Shown in pieces: positions 19,259-28,354 of a stretch of 64,000 nucleotides of DNA. Each line of letters opens with the position of its first letter. Position 1 is the first letter of the stretch. The position numbers were made by a program, and so were the translations under genes. A model generated the notes under the pieces. It was not told the origin of the DNA. It ran no database searches and saw only the letters and a program-made list of their open reading frames with translations. Source of the DNA: Lachnospiraceae bacterium. Lineage in GTDB: Bacteria; Bacillota; Clostridia; Lachnospirales; Lachnospiraceae. The stretch covers positions 1-64,000 of the forward strand of contig JAQVCT010000001.1 in the NCBI GenBank assembly GCA_028689655.1. Reading direction: 5' to 3'.

Positions 19259-20173
19259 TTATCCTCTTGCAATCCCCAGTCTGTGAAGTCCTGCCCGGAC
19301 ATAGTCCATGACCTTGTGTTCCCACAGATATGGGATTCTCCTTCTCCAGTACTCCTGTGAAGTATTCCCACATCGAACAGCCATCTTCACGCCCTTATCG
19401 AACTTCATGATATATTCGTCCACGAAAAATTCTTTACATGCCTTATCCTGGTCCAGGTGATATTTCTCATACATGAAGAGATAATCATTGAAAATACGGT
19501 CATCCTTCTCTGTGAACATATGCGTATATTGTTCTCCGTGAAGTCCGATGGAGATCAGGGGTTCCCTGGTATATGCAAAGTGTGGATTATCACTTAGAAT
19601 ATGCAGATACAGTTCCAGATCCGATGCCCAGTTACTCTTCTCATCAAAGAGAATACTGGTATTACGGTACATGGTGCCGCTGGGTGCTCCCGCCTGATTG
19701 CCCCGGAAGATCCTGCGATAATCCCGGGTGAGACTTGTGATAAATTCCTCTGTAATCTCCCGCTCATAGCTGCTGTCATCAGATACCTGCATACTGCCGG
19801 AGAATACAAATCCAGCCTCCGGATGTGCTTCCATAAGTCCCACATATTTCTCCAGACTGTCCGGATACGTGAACCAGTCGTCGCTGAACATGATCTTAAT
19901 ATACTGTCCCTTGGCTTTCCTGATAGCCGCGTTCCAGTTGAATATATGACCTAAGCCCGGGATATTGTGCTCATAATTTATGTCAACCGTCCGTCCCGCT
20001 GCCATGTATTCTCTGCTCGTCTTCTGCACCAATTCCTGTATGTTATCATCTGTGGAGTCATCGGTAATGATCACTTCGTAGTCCGTATAGGTCTGGGAGG
20101 CGATGGACTCCAGTAAGTGTGCTACTTCCTCCACATTATTGTATGTTGGTACGCATATTGATACTTTTGCCAT
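19259..20173 (-). CDS. GT2 glycosyltransferase
   Basis: Start at 20173 (MAKVSICVPTYN) chosen because GGAGGTCATC precedes it; the reading from 20191 adds six residues. About 304 residues, GT-A fold. VSICVPTYNN, then YEVIITDDSTDD, GHIFNWNAAIRKAKG, and IMFSDDWF (the SDD motif that binds the metal-nucleotide). The tail has EYWRRRIPYLWEHK and no membrane segment. A typical capsule GT2 that adds one sugar in the cytoplasm. It is followed by a 59-base gap containing a TATAAT-like stretch, then the Wzy-like gene. Confidence 0.75.
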   Translation of the reverse strand: MAKVSICVPTYNNVEEVAHLLESIASQTYTDYEVIITDDSTDDNIQELVQKTSREYMAAGRTVDINYEHNIPGLGHIFNWNAAIRKAKGQYIKIMFSDDWFTYPDSLEKYVGLMEAHPEAGFVFSGSMQVSDDSSYEREITEEFITSLTRDYRRIFRGNQAGAPSGTMYRNTSILFDEKSNWASDLELYLHILSDNPHFAYTREPLISIGLHGEQYTHMFTEKDDRIFNDYLFMYEKYHLDQDKACKEFFVDEYIMKFDKGVKMAVRCGNTSQEYWRRRIPYLWEHKVMDYVRAGLHRLGIARG

Positions 20174-20223
20174 GATGACCTCCTGTCCCATTCTCTCATA
20201 CCGCTTTACGCGAAACTATGGTA

Positions 20224-21198
20224 CTAAGAACTGATATGAAGCAGTTTCTTTACCAGACGCTTGCACGCTGTTAATGTGGTTCGATAAGCATTCCTGCATT
20301 TCCTGCGCATGTGACGCAGGGCAATGGCACTGCCCGATTCTTCCTGCTTGATCAGGTGGGCGTATTCCTGCTGGTGCAGACGCAGATACTGGGGATATGT
20401 ATCATCGATCTTCGTCTGTACGAACTTTGCGTCTCTCCCGAAGATATCCTCCCCATCCCTTATCTTATCATCCACCTGGGATAATACCGCCCTGTTATTA
20501 TACTCCTGATGTGCTGCGGAGCGAACCTTTTCTGCCACTCTTTTCTTTACATCCGCTTCCCCGCTGCCCCCCATATAGCCAAAGTGCCAGCCGCCATCCG
20601 CCACGCGAACGCCAAATTCCTTGCACTTCGGCCAGCGGAGTTCTCCCAGGGGCATGGTCTTCGCCACTTTATAGCTGCATATCTTCGTCCCAAGCCATTT
20701 GTGCTCCTGGGCAGGTATACCATCAAATTCGCCACAGTACGCCAGGAGATTCCCCGACACTTCCTCCATGTTCAGATAACAGTAGAAGAGACGCTGCGCC
20801 ATATGAAATACCTTCTCCTGGGCATGATCCTCATTGGCCTTGATCTTTCGGATGACTTCCTGTACCTTTACGGGATTGGGGATCTCATCCAGATCGCTGA
20901 AAATAATAATGTCATCATCCGTGCAGTCCTTCAGTCCACGACCCACGGCATTTTTCTGAAAGGTATCCCGGTCATGGGTGTAGCCTTCCGGCGTATCCGT
21001 CACCACCACATGAATGATCTTGTCTGCGAACTCTGCAAATTCCGCCTTATGCTCCTCATAATAGAGGGGCTTTTTACTGCCCGCAAAGGTCTCTGTGGCT
21101 TCACTGATGACGAATTTGTCCACCACCGGTGCCATGACCTGCATTCTCAATTTTAGAATATCCAGCTCATTGAAAAACTGAAAGCAATCATATACCAT
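20224..21198 (-). CDS. GT17-family glycosyltransferase
   Basis: A 324-residue protein opening MVYDCFQFFNELDILKLRM, the diagnostic start of GT17, whose eukaryotic members include beta-1,4-mannosyl-glycoprotein 4-beta-GlcNAc transferase (bisecting GlcNAc). Also present: FVISEATETFAGSKKPL and IIIFSDLDEIPNP (D-x-D). WHFGYMGG fits the family. Bacterial members occur in capsule clusters and probably transfer a hexosamine or other sugar to a lipid-linked acceptor. The gene is visibly G+C-richer than many neighbours. It sits next to a DUF5672 enzyme. Confidence 0.8.
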   Translation of the reverse strand: MVYDCFQFFNELDILKLRMQVMAPVVDKFVISEATETFAGSKKPLYYEEHKAEFAEFADKIIHVVVTDTPEGYTHDRDTFQKNAVGRGLKDCTDDDIIIFSDLDEIPNPVKVQEVIRKIKANEDHAQEKVFHMAQRLFYCYLNMEEVSGNLLAYCGEFDGIPAQEHKWLGTKICSYKVAKTMPLGELRWPKCKEFGVRVADGGWHFGYMGGSGEADVKKRVAEKVRSAAHQEYNNRAVLSQVDDKIRDGEDIFGRDAKFVQTKIDDTYPQYLRLHQQEYAHLIKQEESGSAIALRHMRRKCRNAYRTTLTACKRLVKKLLHISS

Positions 21199-21287
21199 AT
21201 TTTTAACCTGAATCTTCCTGAGCCAACTATAATCTCTGTGGGCTCCTGTCTATTTTTAAATCAATGTTCCCTTATCCATAATGCTGC

Positions 21288-21995
21288 TTATCTTCTGGAA
21301 AAATTGGGATACTGTCCGTTGGTTCCTGCCCATTTATGAAATACAAATGGGGTAATCCCCTCTATCTCCGGAATCATATTCTCATGTCCAAAATATTTTG
21401 CCACCTGAATGGGTGCGATGCGCATTCCCTCCGCCTCCAGCAGGTGCCTGATCTTACAGCAGATGAATCCATCCTCATTAAAATATACAAAGCCATCCTT
21501 TTCCTCCCCTACCCAGGGTACGTTTGCTTTGCGCGGGAAATCCATGAGACGCTTGCTGCGAAGGGATACGCTGTTCCCTACACGGCAGATATTTCCATTG
21601 ATATCCCGGTAGGTGGTGGTATCGCCCTCCTTTGGCAAAGGCCATGGGGAACCGATGTAATCGTAGTCCAGGAACTCATCCTGCCACTTGTCCGGATGCA
21701 CCACAAATCCATCATAGTGAACCAGCAGCGCGTAATCCGTATCTATATAATCTCCCATATGATACACCGTCTCATAATTAAAGCGGTCAATATTGTCCAG
21801 TTTGTCGATGTGTTTATAGGTGATCTCCTTTGGCAGAAACAGCGGCTTTCTATGGGTAATGAGCACTGCAGCCCCAAAATCAATTCCCTGCATACTGTAC
21901 TCCATGGCTTTGATGGTCTCTTTGATCTTCACGCTGGTCATGGCAAGGAGGGTCACATTGGGTAATTGCAGCCTGCCATTCTTATATTCACTCAT
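21288..21995 (-). CDS. DUF5672 family putative glycosyltransferase
   Basis: Start placed at 21995 (MSEYKNGRLQLPNV): a CAGGAGGAATAAA site is directly upstream and it begins 1 base after the previous stop, whereas the longer reading to 22076 would overlap that gene by 80 bases. About 235 residues, no membrane segment. Matches DUF5672 by the pattern VTLLAMTSVKIKETIKAM, then YALLVHYDGFVVHPDKW (aspartate pair in a GT-A-like position), DYIGSPWP and NEDGFICCK. The family is found in bacterial and phage glycan loci and is thought to be glycosyltransferase-like; no activity is established to my knowledge. Confidence 0.75.
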   Translation of the reverse strand: MSEYKNGRLQLPNVTLLAMTSVKIKETIKAMEYSMQGIDFGAAVLITHRKPLFLPKEITYKHIDKLDNIDRFNYETVYHMGDYIDTDYALLVHYDGFVVHPDKWQDEFLDYDYIGSPWPLPKEGDTTTYRDINGNICRVGNSVSLRSKRLMDFPRKANVPWVGEEKDGFVYFNEDGFICCKIRHLLEAEGMRIAPIQVAKYFGHENMIPEIEGITPFVFHKWAGTNGQYPNFSRR

Positions 21996-21996
21996 T

Positions 21997-23655
21997 TTAT
22001 TCCTCCTGCTGGATTTTATCAAATCGATATAATTGTGCTGTAGTGCGATAGATTTCTTCCGGCTCATAGCCTGCATCCTTCAGCACATCGCTCACAGGGC
22101 TGTTATCTATATCACCCACGAAGCAATAGATGGTATCCGGCCAGTTGTCTCCATATATTTCCTGTATTTCCTGCTTATATCCCTCATACTGTTGTCTCTC
22201 AATATCATCATGATAGATATTATCTGCAATAGGAGCGATCAATCGATGCACCCGGGCATCATATTCCGAGTTGTAAGCTTCATCATGTTCATAATAGTAG
22301 GAAAATGCCGGTGCCTGCATGGGTTCCACCAGGGTAGATGCATCGTAGCCCTTCTCTGCGTACCATGCCTGAACACAGCCTCTGGTATCCGCCTTCTCCC
22401 AATGTTTTAATATCTGATGGGAGCCGTAGATACAATAACCTGCTGCCATCACCAGCATCCCGGTCTGATATACTCTCTTTAAGAGTTTTCTCTTTTTCTC
22501 ACCCTCTATTCCATCTAACATCTGATACAGTCTGTAGAAAAGATAGAACAGGGTAATGATCCACATGGGTATAAAAAAGATATTGTAGCGAAAGCCAAAA
22601 TAGCCTCTTCCATAAAGTCCTGCTCTGGTGGGTACATAATATAAGAACCAGGTAAACACATTACAGATCAGCAGATGCTTCAGCGTGCCATCCGTTCCCT
22701 TGACACAGTAGAAAATGCTCATCAGTAACAACACGATCACAGCGATCAGGGATATCGTATAGAATCTGGTAAAGGATTCGATAAGATTCCATCGAAATAC
22801 ATCCAGGAACATGTGTACAATATCGGAAAACACATTATTGTTGTAGAAATTCCAAATCTCAGGGTTGGCCTCCACATTGGTCTGATTGGCAAGCTGTGGC
22901 AGAACAAAGAAAAACAGTAATGGAAGTGCTGCAAGAATCACTGCTGTTCCACTAAAGGAAATGAACCATGTAAGCTGTTTTTTCCGTTGTGCTGCATGTT
23001 CTCTTCCATCCATCCATACCTTTATGAGAATACTCACAGCTGTAGGTGCAATAATAAAAGCTGCCCCATACTGTGTGTAGATCGTCAGCACACAGAAGAG
23101 GACAAAACACAGCATATTGCGAAAGCTGTGTTCTTCCATTGCCTTTAGATACCATAGGAACAGCCAGGGCAGGAACATCACCAGCATGATATATTCCCCA
23201 CATTCCTGGGTATAATACATGATCTCATAGACACAGGAATAGCAGATCACAGAAAGTGCTCCCAATGAATAATTGGAAATCTTCTTCACTACCTTGTAGA
23301 TGCCAATGCCACCGATTGCACACATAATGACCCCTGAAAAGCGAAACCACCATTCTGTATCACTGATCAGCAGCCAAAAATAGCTCAGGAAATTATATAA
23401 TGGCGGTTGAAATCCCCCCAGCATCCGTTCATACATGTTAGCCGCTGTGGTCACACCATTATTGCTATACCAGGGAATCACCCCTGTCATTGTCCTGCCG
23501 ATATAATATTCCAGACATTCATCCAGCCATAGGGGTGTCTCCGTAAGCTTATACAGTGCCATGATTAATAGAAATGTCATGCTCAGCACAAATAATATAA
23601 TCTCTTTCCAGTTTTCTCTCCATCCCATGACTAACGTCTGCTTTGATTTATTCAT
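21997..23655 (-). CDS. GT39-like GT-C glycosyltransferase
   Basis: A 552-residue protein with about 11-13 membrane segments. Just after the first helix comes LWLDECLEYYIGRTM, whose D-E pair is the expected catalytic acid, and then GGFQPPLYNFLSYFW, the 'P-P-L-Y' loop of GT39/ArnT-type enzymes. A soluble C-tail of about 120 residues ends the protein. It likely moves a sugar from an undecaprenyl-phosphate donor to the growing or finished polymer outside. It resembles in plan the proteins at 16452 and 23752 but is not a close copy of either. Confidence 0.7.
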   Translation of the reverse strand: MNKSKQTLVMGWRENWKEIILFVLSMTFLLIMALYKLTETPLWLDECLEYYIGRTMTGVIPWYSNNGVTTAANMYERMLGGFQPPLYNFLSYFWLLISDTEWWFRFSGVIMCAIGGIGIYKVVKKISNYSLGALSVICYSCVYEIMYYTQECGEYIMLVMFLPWLFLWYLKAMEEHSFRNMLCFVLFCVLTIYTQYGAAFIIAPTAVSILIKVWMDGREHAAQRKKQLTWFISFSGTAVILAALPLLFFFVLPQLANQTNVEANPEIWNFYNNNVFSDIVHMFLDVFRWNLIESFTRFYTISLIAVIVLLLMSIFYCVKGTDGTLKHLLICNVFTWFLYYVPTRAGLYGRGYFGFRYNIFFIPMWIITLFYLFYRLYQMLDGIEGEKKRKLLKRVYQTGMLVMAAGYCIYGSHQILKHWEKADTRGCVQAWYAEKGYDASTLVEPMQAPAFSYYYEHDEAYNSEYDARVHRLIAPIADNIYHDDIERQQYEGYKQEIQEIYGDNWPDTIYCFVGDIDNSPVSDVLKDAGYEPEEIYRTTAQLYRFDKIQQEE

Positions 23656-23751
23656 CTATTTCATGCTCCTATTACTTCCAAGTCATATCTTAATTTTCAC
23701 TCATCGATCTCAGTTTCATATTGTCCGCCAAATACGGTCAGTCAAATATGA

Positions 23752-25191
23752 TCAGCCAGATATAATCTGTCTGGCAATACTTCCAAAATACAGTAAAAAG
23801 GGGATGCACCCTATACCAAATGTGATGATAAAGCGAATCCACATCATCTTCCTGCAGGGGTAACTGTCCTCCTGCGCTTCCATTCCTTTCTCTGCCAGGT
23901 CTTTTCCAGGCCAATAAGCCAGGATCATAGCTGCCAGGCACAGAATGTACATTCCGTAGATGAGAAATTCATTTTCCTCGATTGGCAGGATGGTGTTCCA
24001 GTTAGACATGGTCAGTGGATTGGTAAATTTCTCATAGCTGTAGATCACCTTATCCACGAACATCCCTGCCATGTTGTCCAATTCGAATACCCAGTCGAAA
24101 TGGGAGAACTGTACCAACACGATACTCACTGTCATACCCAGTTCAAACAGGAATCTGCGATCTGCCTTTTCCCTCTTCATGAAGAACAGTAATGCCGTCC
24201 ATGGAGCAAGATATACCAGCCAATATGGTAAAAACGGAAAGGACAGGAACAGCATGGCAACTGCCAGAAATGGCACGAAGATGCAATAATAATTCCACTC
24301 CTTTTCCTTTACATCCTTCCAATAACAGAAGAGACACACTGCCCCCAGAAATAATAAGGACAAGGGCACATCGCTTTCAAAAATGGCAATACGGTTACGA
24401 AAGATTCGATCCAGCATATCCGCCTGAATCTCATTTTTCTCCGTCACCACGCTGAGATTATTCAGGAATGGTATCCGCAGGATCGCTGTTGGAATCATGA
24501 CACATACCATCTGAATAGCAATATGAATAAGATTTTTATACCGCAGCAGTACCAGAGGAATAAAAATAAACAATGCAAAAAATTTGAATTGTACCGCGAT
24601 GGAGAACCAGATCAGAAACCATTTGGTATCTTTTTTCTGATAATAGAAAACTCCCAGCAACGTGAAAAAGATACCCAGGATATCATACTGTCCCGCAATG
24701 CACACATAGGCGGCGATAAATCCCCCTGTCAGAAAGGCAAATGCTGTCCAGGCAGCAATTTTCTCTGTCAGACCGATCTTACCAGCGATCTTATAGATCA
24801 TGTAAGCAGATGCCATCAAAAACAGCACCAAAATATATTTGGAATATACCAGCGCGATCATGCTGTGCTCCGTAGTAGTCCCTGTCACCACCTCATAGAT
24901 GGATACCGGTAATTGCCAGACCGCTACCACCAGGTAGATAAGAATATCGTATGTTGGCGGGTGTACCATCAGGCCGGACCATCTGGATTCCTGGGCAAAG
25001 TCATAAAAGTGAAGGAACTGTCCACTGGCCAGCGAACGCACCACGTCCAGCCCGCATCGAATGATGGAATTGGTATCCATGTATAAGAAAGAAATTAAAG
25101 GTAATGAGATTGCCAACAGCACTATAATCCATTCCCATATCTTTATTTCTTTCGTCAGGTTTTCATAGCATATCCTAATTTTAGATTTCAT
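23752..25191 (-). CDS. GT-C-like polytopic glycosyltransferase (GT87/DUF2029-like)
   Basis: A 479-residue protein with about 11 hydrophobic segments. The first loop FLYMDTNSIIRCGLDVVR is followed by SGLMVHPPTYDILIYL, a 'H-P-P' motif typical of mannosyltransferase-like GT-C proteins. Small C-tail. The last codons and the stop form the short perfect palindrome CAGATTATATCTG. It follows the 179-base repeat-bearing gap, so its expression may depend on read-through of those hairpins. Its ribosome binding site (AGAGAGG, 13 bases from the ATG) is weak compared with its neighbours. Substrate unknown. Confidence 0.6.
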   Translation of the reverse strand: MKSKIRICYENLTKEIKIWEWIIVLLAISLPLISFLYMDTNSIIRCGLDVVRSLASGQFLHFYDFAQESRWSGLMVHPPTYDILIYLVVAVWQLPVSIYEVVTGTTTEHSMIALVYSKYILVLFLMASAYMIYKIAGKIGLTEKIAAWTAFAFLTGGFIAAYVCIAGQYDILGIFFTLLGVFYYQKKDTKWFLIWFSIAVQFKFFALFIFIPLVLLRYKNLIHIAIQMVCVMIPTAILRIPFLNNLSVVTEKNEIQADMLDRIFRNRIAIFESDVPLSLLFLGAVCLFCYWKDVKEKEWNYYCIFVPFLAVAMLFLSFPFLPYWLVYLAPWTALLFFMKREKADRRFLFELGMTVSIVLVQFSHFDWVFELDNMAGMFVDKVIYSYEKFTNPLTMSNWNTILPIEENEFLIYGMYILCLAAMILAYWPGKDLAEKGMEAQEDSYPCRKMMWIRFIITFGIGCIPFLLYFGSIARQIISG

Positions 25192-25370
25192 AATTCAGAG
25201 CAAACCTCTCTATCTCAATTCATTTTCCGCATTATCTGTAGGTACCTTGTGCTCTTCGAGCACTGCGTGACACAGATTACTTTGTAATCTGGTCATATTC
25301 TACCTTGTGCTCTTCGAGCACTGCGTGACACAGATTACTTTGTAATCTGGTCAAATTCTGCCATGGGAAT
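25192..25370 (-). other. Intergenic gap holding a 58-bp tandem repeat
   Basis: This 179-base gap between the GT11-like gene and the GT-C gene carries the duplicated palindromic unit listed next and no coding sequence I can support. No convincing promoter was found for the downstream gene. Confidence 0.6.
25243..25358. repeat. Two tandem 58-bp units, each with two perfect hairpins
   Basis: Copy 1 is 25243-25300 and copy 2 is 25301-25358, with a single mismatch (T at 25296, A at 25354). Each unit holds GTGCTC-TTC-GAGCAC (25249-25263 and 25307-25321) and CAGATTAC-TTT-GTAATCTG (25273-25291 and 25331-25349). Stems are perfect with 3-base loops. The unit resembles REP-like or MITE-like palindromic elements, or an mRNA processing or stabilising structure; no T tract supports simple termination. 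Confidence 0.85.
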
Positions 25371-26405
25371 CTATGATCCGGGCAGCAGCTTCTTTATTCT
25401 CCGTAACACACCTCTTGCGATTCTGGCAAGATAGTACTTCTCATAGATATATTTACTCCTGATGCGATACAGCTTTGCGTTAAGTCCATCCGGTTTCTGA
25501 TTCAATCTGCTGTACTTCCTGGAGGTCTTTTTATACACGTCCAGTTCCTGTCGGCATTCCTCCGTCGTGAAGAGATGTCCCTTTCGGTCCATATAATGGA
25601 ATCCCTCGTAGATATTCTGCTCAGATGCCCAGTATCCATCCGACACATTGTGTCTCGCCCAGTATTTGGGAGCGATCACATACTGATTCATATCACTGGT
25701 GAACGCCGGAAAGTACGTGAAGGATGAGTTCGCCAGCAGGAGATATTTTGCATTTTTGATAATGGAATAATCCGTTGCCAGGTCATTGCTGTAAGCTTTC
25801 ACCCCGGGAATCAGTTTTTCTGCTTCCTTTGTATCGTTGGTGATAATGATGAACTGCATCTTCGGATTGATCTTACGCATATTTTTCATGCCGTCCATCC
25901 AGTACTTTTTCCGCAGGAACAGCTCCGGTGAATCCATATAGTCGGTGCAGCGCAGATGCAGGACACAGATATCATCCCTGCTGTAATCGAAGCATTCATA
26001 CTCCGGTTTTACCTTCAGCCACTGTTTGATCTGATCCTTATATTTGATATAGTAATCCTCCGCCTGCATATTGCCTGCGATGAGCACATTATCTTCTATC
26101 TGTATCAGCTCCTGATCCGTTCCGGTGACGTAGGCACCATGCTCCAGATCGTGGCTGGAATTGGGCAGGAATAATCGGTCTTCCTTCTCCCAGTAAACAC
26201 GTTTATAATCCTCTTTGGTGGATGGTACCCCAAAGTCCAGATCCATAAAATATAGTCCACAGTTACTGTGAATATTATTGGCTGCCGTCTCACTTCCCAG
26301 GATACTGAAATCATACCCATGCTCCAGGGCAATACATCTGGTGGTCACATAACAGAAGAGCTGGTTGCCCAGTCCCTGTCCCTTTAAAAGTTCTGTTCCT
26401 AACAT
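25371..26405 (-). CDS. Divergent GT11 (alpha-1,2-fucosyltransferase-like) enzyme
   Basis: Start at 26405 (MLGTELLKGQGLGNQLF) because AAAAGGAGTTTCC precedes it; the longer reading from 26432 adds nine residues. About 344 residues. GT11 landmarks: LKGQGLGNQLFCYV near the start (usual GGLGNQMFQYA), VLHLRCTDY where the family has H-x-R-R-x-D-Y, and LLLANSSFTYFPAF (usual ANSSFSWWGA). The second arginine of the GDP-fucose-binding motif is replaced by cysteine, so donor use may differ from fucose. A more canonical GT11 is nearby at 28355-29278. Cytoplasmic, no membrane segment. Confidence 0.65.
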   Translation of the reverse strand: MLGTELLKGQGLGNQLFCYVTTRCIALEHGYDFSILGSETAANNIHSNCGLYFMDLDFGVPSTKEDYKRVYWEKEDRLFLPNSSHDLEHGAYVTGTDQELIQIEDNVLIAGNMQAEDYYIKYKDQIKQWLKVKPEYECFDYSRDDICVLHLRCTDYMDSPELFLRKKYWMDGMKNMRKINPKMQFIIITNDTKEAEKLIPGVKAYSNDLATDYSIIKNAKYLLLANSSFTYFPAFTSDMNQYVIAPKYWARHNVSDGYWASEQNIYEGFHYMDRKGHLFTTEECRQELDVYKKTSRKYSRLNQKPDGLNAKLYRIRSKYIYEKYYLARIARGVLRRIKKLLPGS

Positions 26406-26503
26406 GGAAACTCCTTTTCTACTGTCATTCACTGCTACTATTGCTACTGTTATCTTTTTCAGCTTTATGATGCCTTTATTTTACTATGATGTTCTATTAT
26501 ATA

Positions 26504-28258
26504 CTATCTGCTCTTCTCTTCCAGTTGAACCTTTCCATCCTGTACCCGGTACAGGACATCGCAGCTCTCCAGCGTATTCAGTCTATGTGCGATAATGACC
26601 AGCGTCTTCTTCCCATGAAAGCTCTCGATGGCTTCCATGACTGCTTTCTCCGTGGCATTATCCAGTGCCGATGTAGCTTCATCGAATACCAGAATATCCG
26701 GATTATGATACAGTGCTCTGGCAATTCCAAGTCTCTGTCGCTCACCGCCTGAGATTCTGACACCTCTGTCACCTGTGGAAGTATCCAATCCTTCCGGAAG
26801 CTGTTCTACGAAATGCTTCATCTGTGCTTCCTCCAACACCTGCCAGATGCGGGCATCATCAATCTCATCTGCCGGCACACCGAAGGCAATATTATCTCTG
26901 ATGGAGTCATCAGACAGATAGATCGTCTGTGGAATGTATCCAATATTACTGAGCCAGGATGGATAGTTGTCCAACACGTTTCTGTCCCTGCACATGATAC
27001 GCCCCTTCTGTGGATGCAGCAGTCCCAGAATAATATCAATGACTGTGGATTTTCCTGCACCGGAGGGTCCCACCACACCCACGGATTTTCCGTAAGGAAT
27101 GATCATCTGGGCATCATCCAGTATTTTCTTATCCGTATTGGGGTACACATAAGTAATGTGCTCCAGGCGAATATCATCATCAATAACTACCGGTTCCGGA
27201 TTCTCTGGTTCGTCCGCAATGTAGCGGCCCTCTTCTTTATATTTGGAGAAATCAACATTTTCATATACATAATCCAGTGATGGCTCATAGAAAGCAATAT
27301 CTGTGAGATATGTGTTAATGCGATTCATACTGGGCATGAGGCGGATCGCTGCCACACCAAAAGCTGTGATCTGGGACAGCAGGGATGTCACATTCACACC
27401 ACTTGCGATACACACTGCAATATACGCCAGGATTCCTGCCACCAGCACCGTCTCAATGATGGTTCTGGGCAATCCATTCAGCACAGAATACTGAATGGTG
27501 AGACGCAGGCCCCGTCTCGTATGTTTCTCATAAAAGCTTGCAAAAAAATGCTCTCTGTTCAGTACTTTTACATCCTTGATACCATAGACGGACTTGGTTC
27601 TCCACCGCCCTGCAAGGCTCTGCACTTCCTGATTTTCCTTTCCCACTTTATTCAGGATCGGTTTCAATACCTTTATAATCACGAACGTCATGAGCAGCAT
27701 CAGTACCATCATCATCATGGTCATCTTAATATCAATGACCAGCAGCACGGCAAACAGACACACTGCCACCACAACCTCTGTTGCCAGCTTGATCACGGAC
27801 AGCAGGAGTTGGAATACCTTGGGAATATCTCCATCCAGGATACGGAATATGGTGGGGATGTCCGCATTCAGATAAAATTCATAAGGACGGTTCAAGTATT
27901 CCTCCAGCATATAACTGCCGGCGCGATGCTGATTGCCATTTACGAACTTTGCCTGTACATAGGACAGGAACAGCAGATATGCATTCTTTACCACGAATAT
28001 GACAATTACCACCATGAGCAGCAATATAATGAACTCATTCATATTCTCCAAATGGAGTTTGTCGCACACCAGTATGACATATTTGTTCCTGCTCATGCCA
28101 TCCACATCCAGGATAGAAGTTACCACCGGCAGGATCATGGATACTCCCAGCGTCTCCAACAGACCTCCTATGAGGATCAGTACACCCAGTCCAAATATTT
28201 TACTTTTCTGCTTTTTATTTAAGATACATCCCAATTTTCTTATGACATCTATATTCAC
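26504..28258 (-). CDS. Second ABC flippase (PglK/MsbA-like)
   Basis: A 584-residue half-transporter with six N-terminal membrane segments (LIGGLLETLGVSMILPVV near residue 30) and a C-terminal ATPase: GPSGAGKSTVIDIILG (Walker A), ISGGERQRLGIARAL (signature), ILVFDEATSALD (Walker B), IIAHRLNTL (H-loop). It is a clear paralogue of the protein at 10983-12734. The initiation codon is GTG (28258-28256), preceded by a four-codon reading frame MDQQ whose TGA overlaps it as GTGA. A strong promoter lies about 60 bases upstream. Probably flips a lipid-linked oligosaccharide; two flippases suggest two different lipid-linked products or one replaced by another. Confidence 0.8.
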   Translation of the reverse strand: MNIDVIRKLGCILNKKQKSKIFGLGVLILIGGLLETLGVSMILPVVTSILDVDGMSRNKYVILVCDKLHLENMNEFIILLLMVVIVIFVVKNAYLLFLSYVQAKFVNGNQHRAGSYMLEEYLNRPYEFYLNADIPTIFRILDGDIPKVFQLLLSVIKLATEVVVAVCLFAVLLVIDIKMTMMMMVLMLLMTFVIIKVLKPILNKVGKENQEVQSLAGRWRTKSVYGIKDVKVLNREHFFASFYEKHTRRGLRLTIQYSVLNGLPRTIIETVLVAGILAYIAVCIASGVNVTSLLSQITAFGVAAIRLMPSMNRINTYLTDIAFYEPSLDYVYENVDFSKYKEEGRYIADEPENPEPVVIDDDIRLEHITYVYPNTDKKILDDAQMIIPYGKSVGVVGPSGAGKSTVIDIILGLLHPQKGRIMCRDRNVLDNYPSWLSNIGYIPQTIYLSDDSIRDNIAFGVPADEIDDARIWQVLEEAQMKHFVEQLPEGLDTSTGDRGVRISGGERQRLGIARALYHNPDILVFDEATSALDNATEKAVMEAIESFHGKKTLVIIAHRLNTLESCDVLYRVQDGKVQLEEKSR

Positions 28259-28319
28259 TGTTGATCCATACCTTTCTTCTCGTGCTCTGCTGTCTATTCT
28301 CGTTCAAACAGTATCTTTC

Positions 28320-28348
28320 ATTATACTAAACTTCCCTGTAAATGGCAA
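28320..28348 (-). promoter_or_regulatory. Internal promoter before the second flippase gene
   Basis: On the minus strand TTGCCA (28348-28343), a 17-base spacer, and perfect TATAAT (28325-28320), placed in a 96-base gap. It could drive the flippase and the genes downstream of it independently of the long operon. Confidence 0.65.
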
Positions 28349-28354
28349 ATTCTA

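Noticed and set aside
23738..23764. Palindrome at the end of the GT-C gene as terminator
   Set aside because: The stem is short and lies in the last codons, with no T run after it on the minus strand.
25243..25358. Possible CRISPR array
   Set aside because: Only two units, directly adjacent with no unique spacer between them, and no cas gene nearby.
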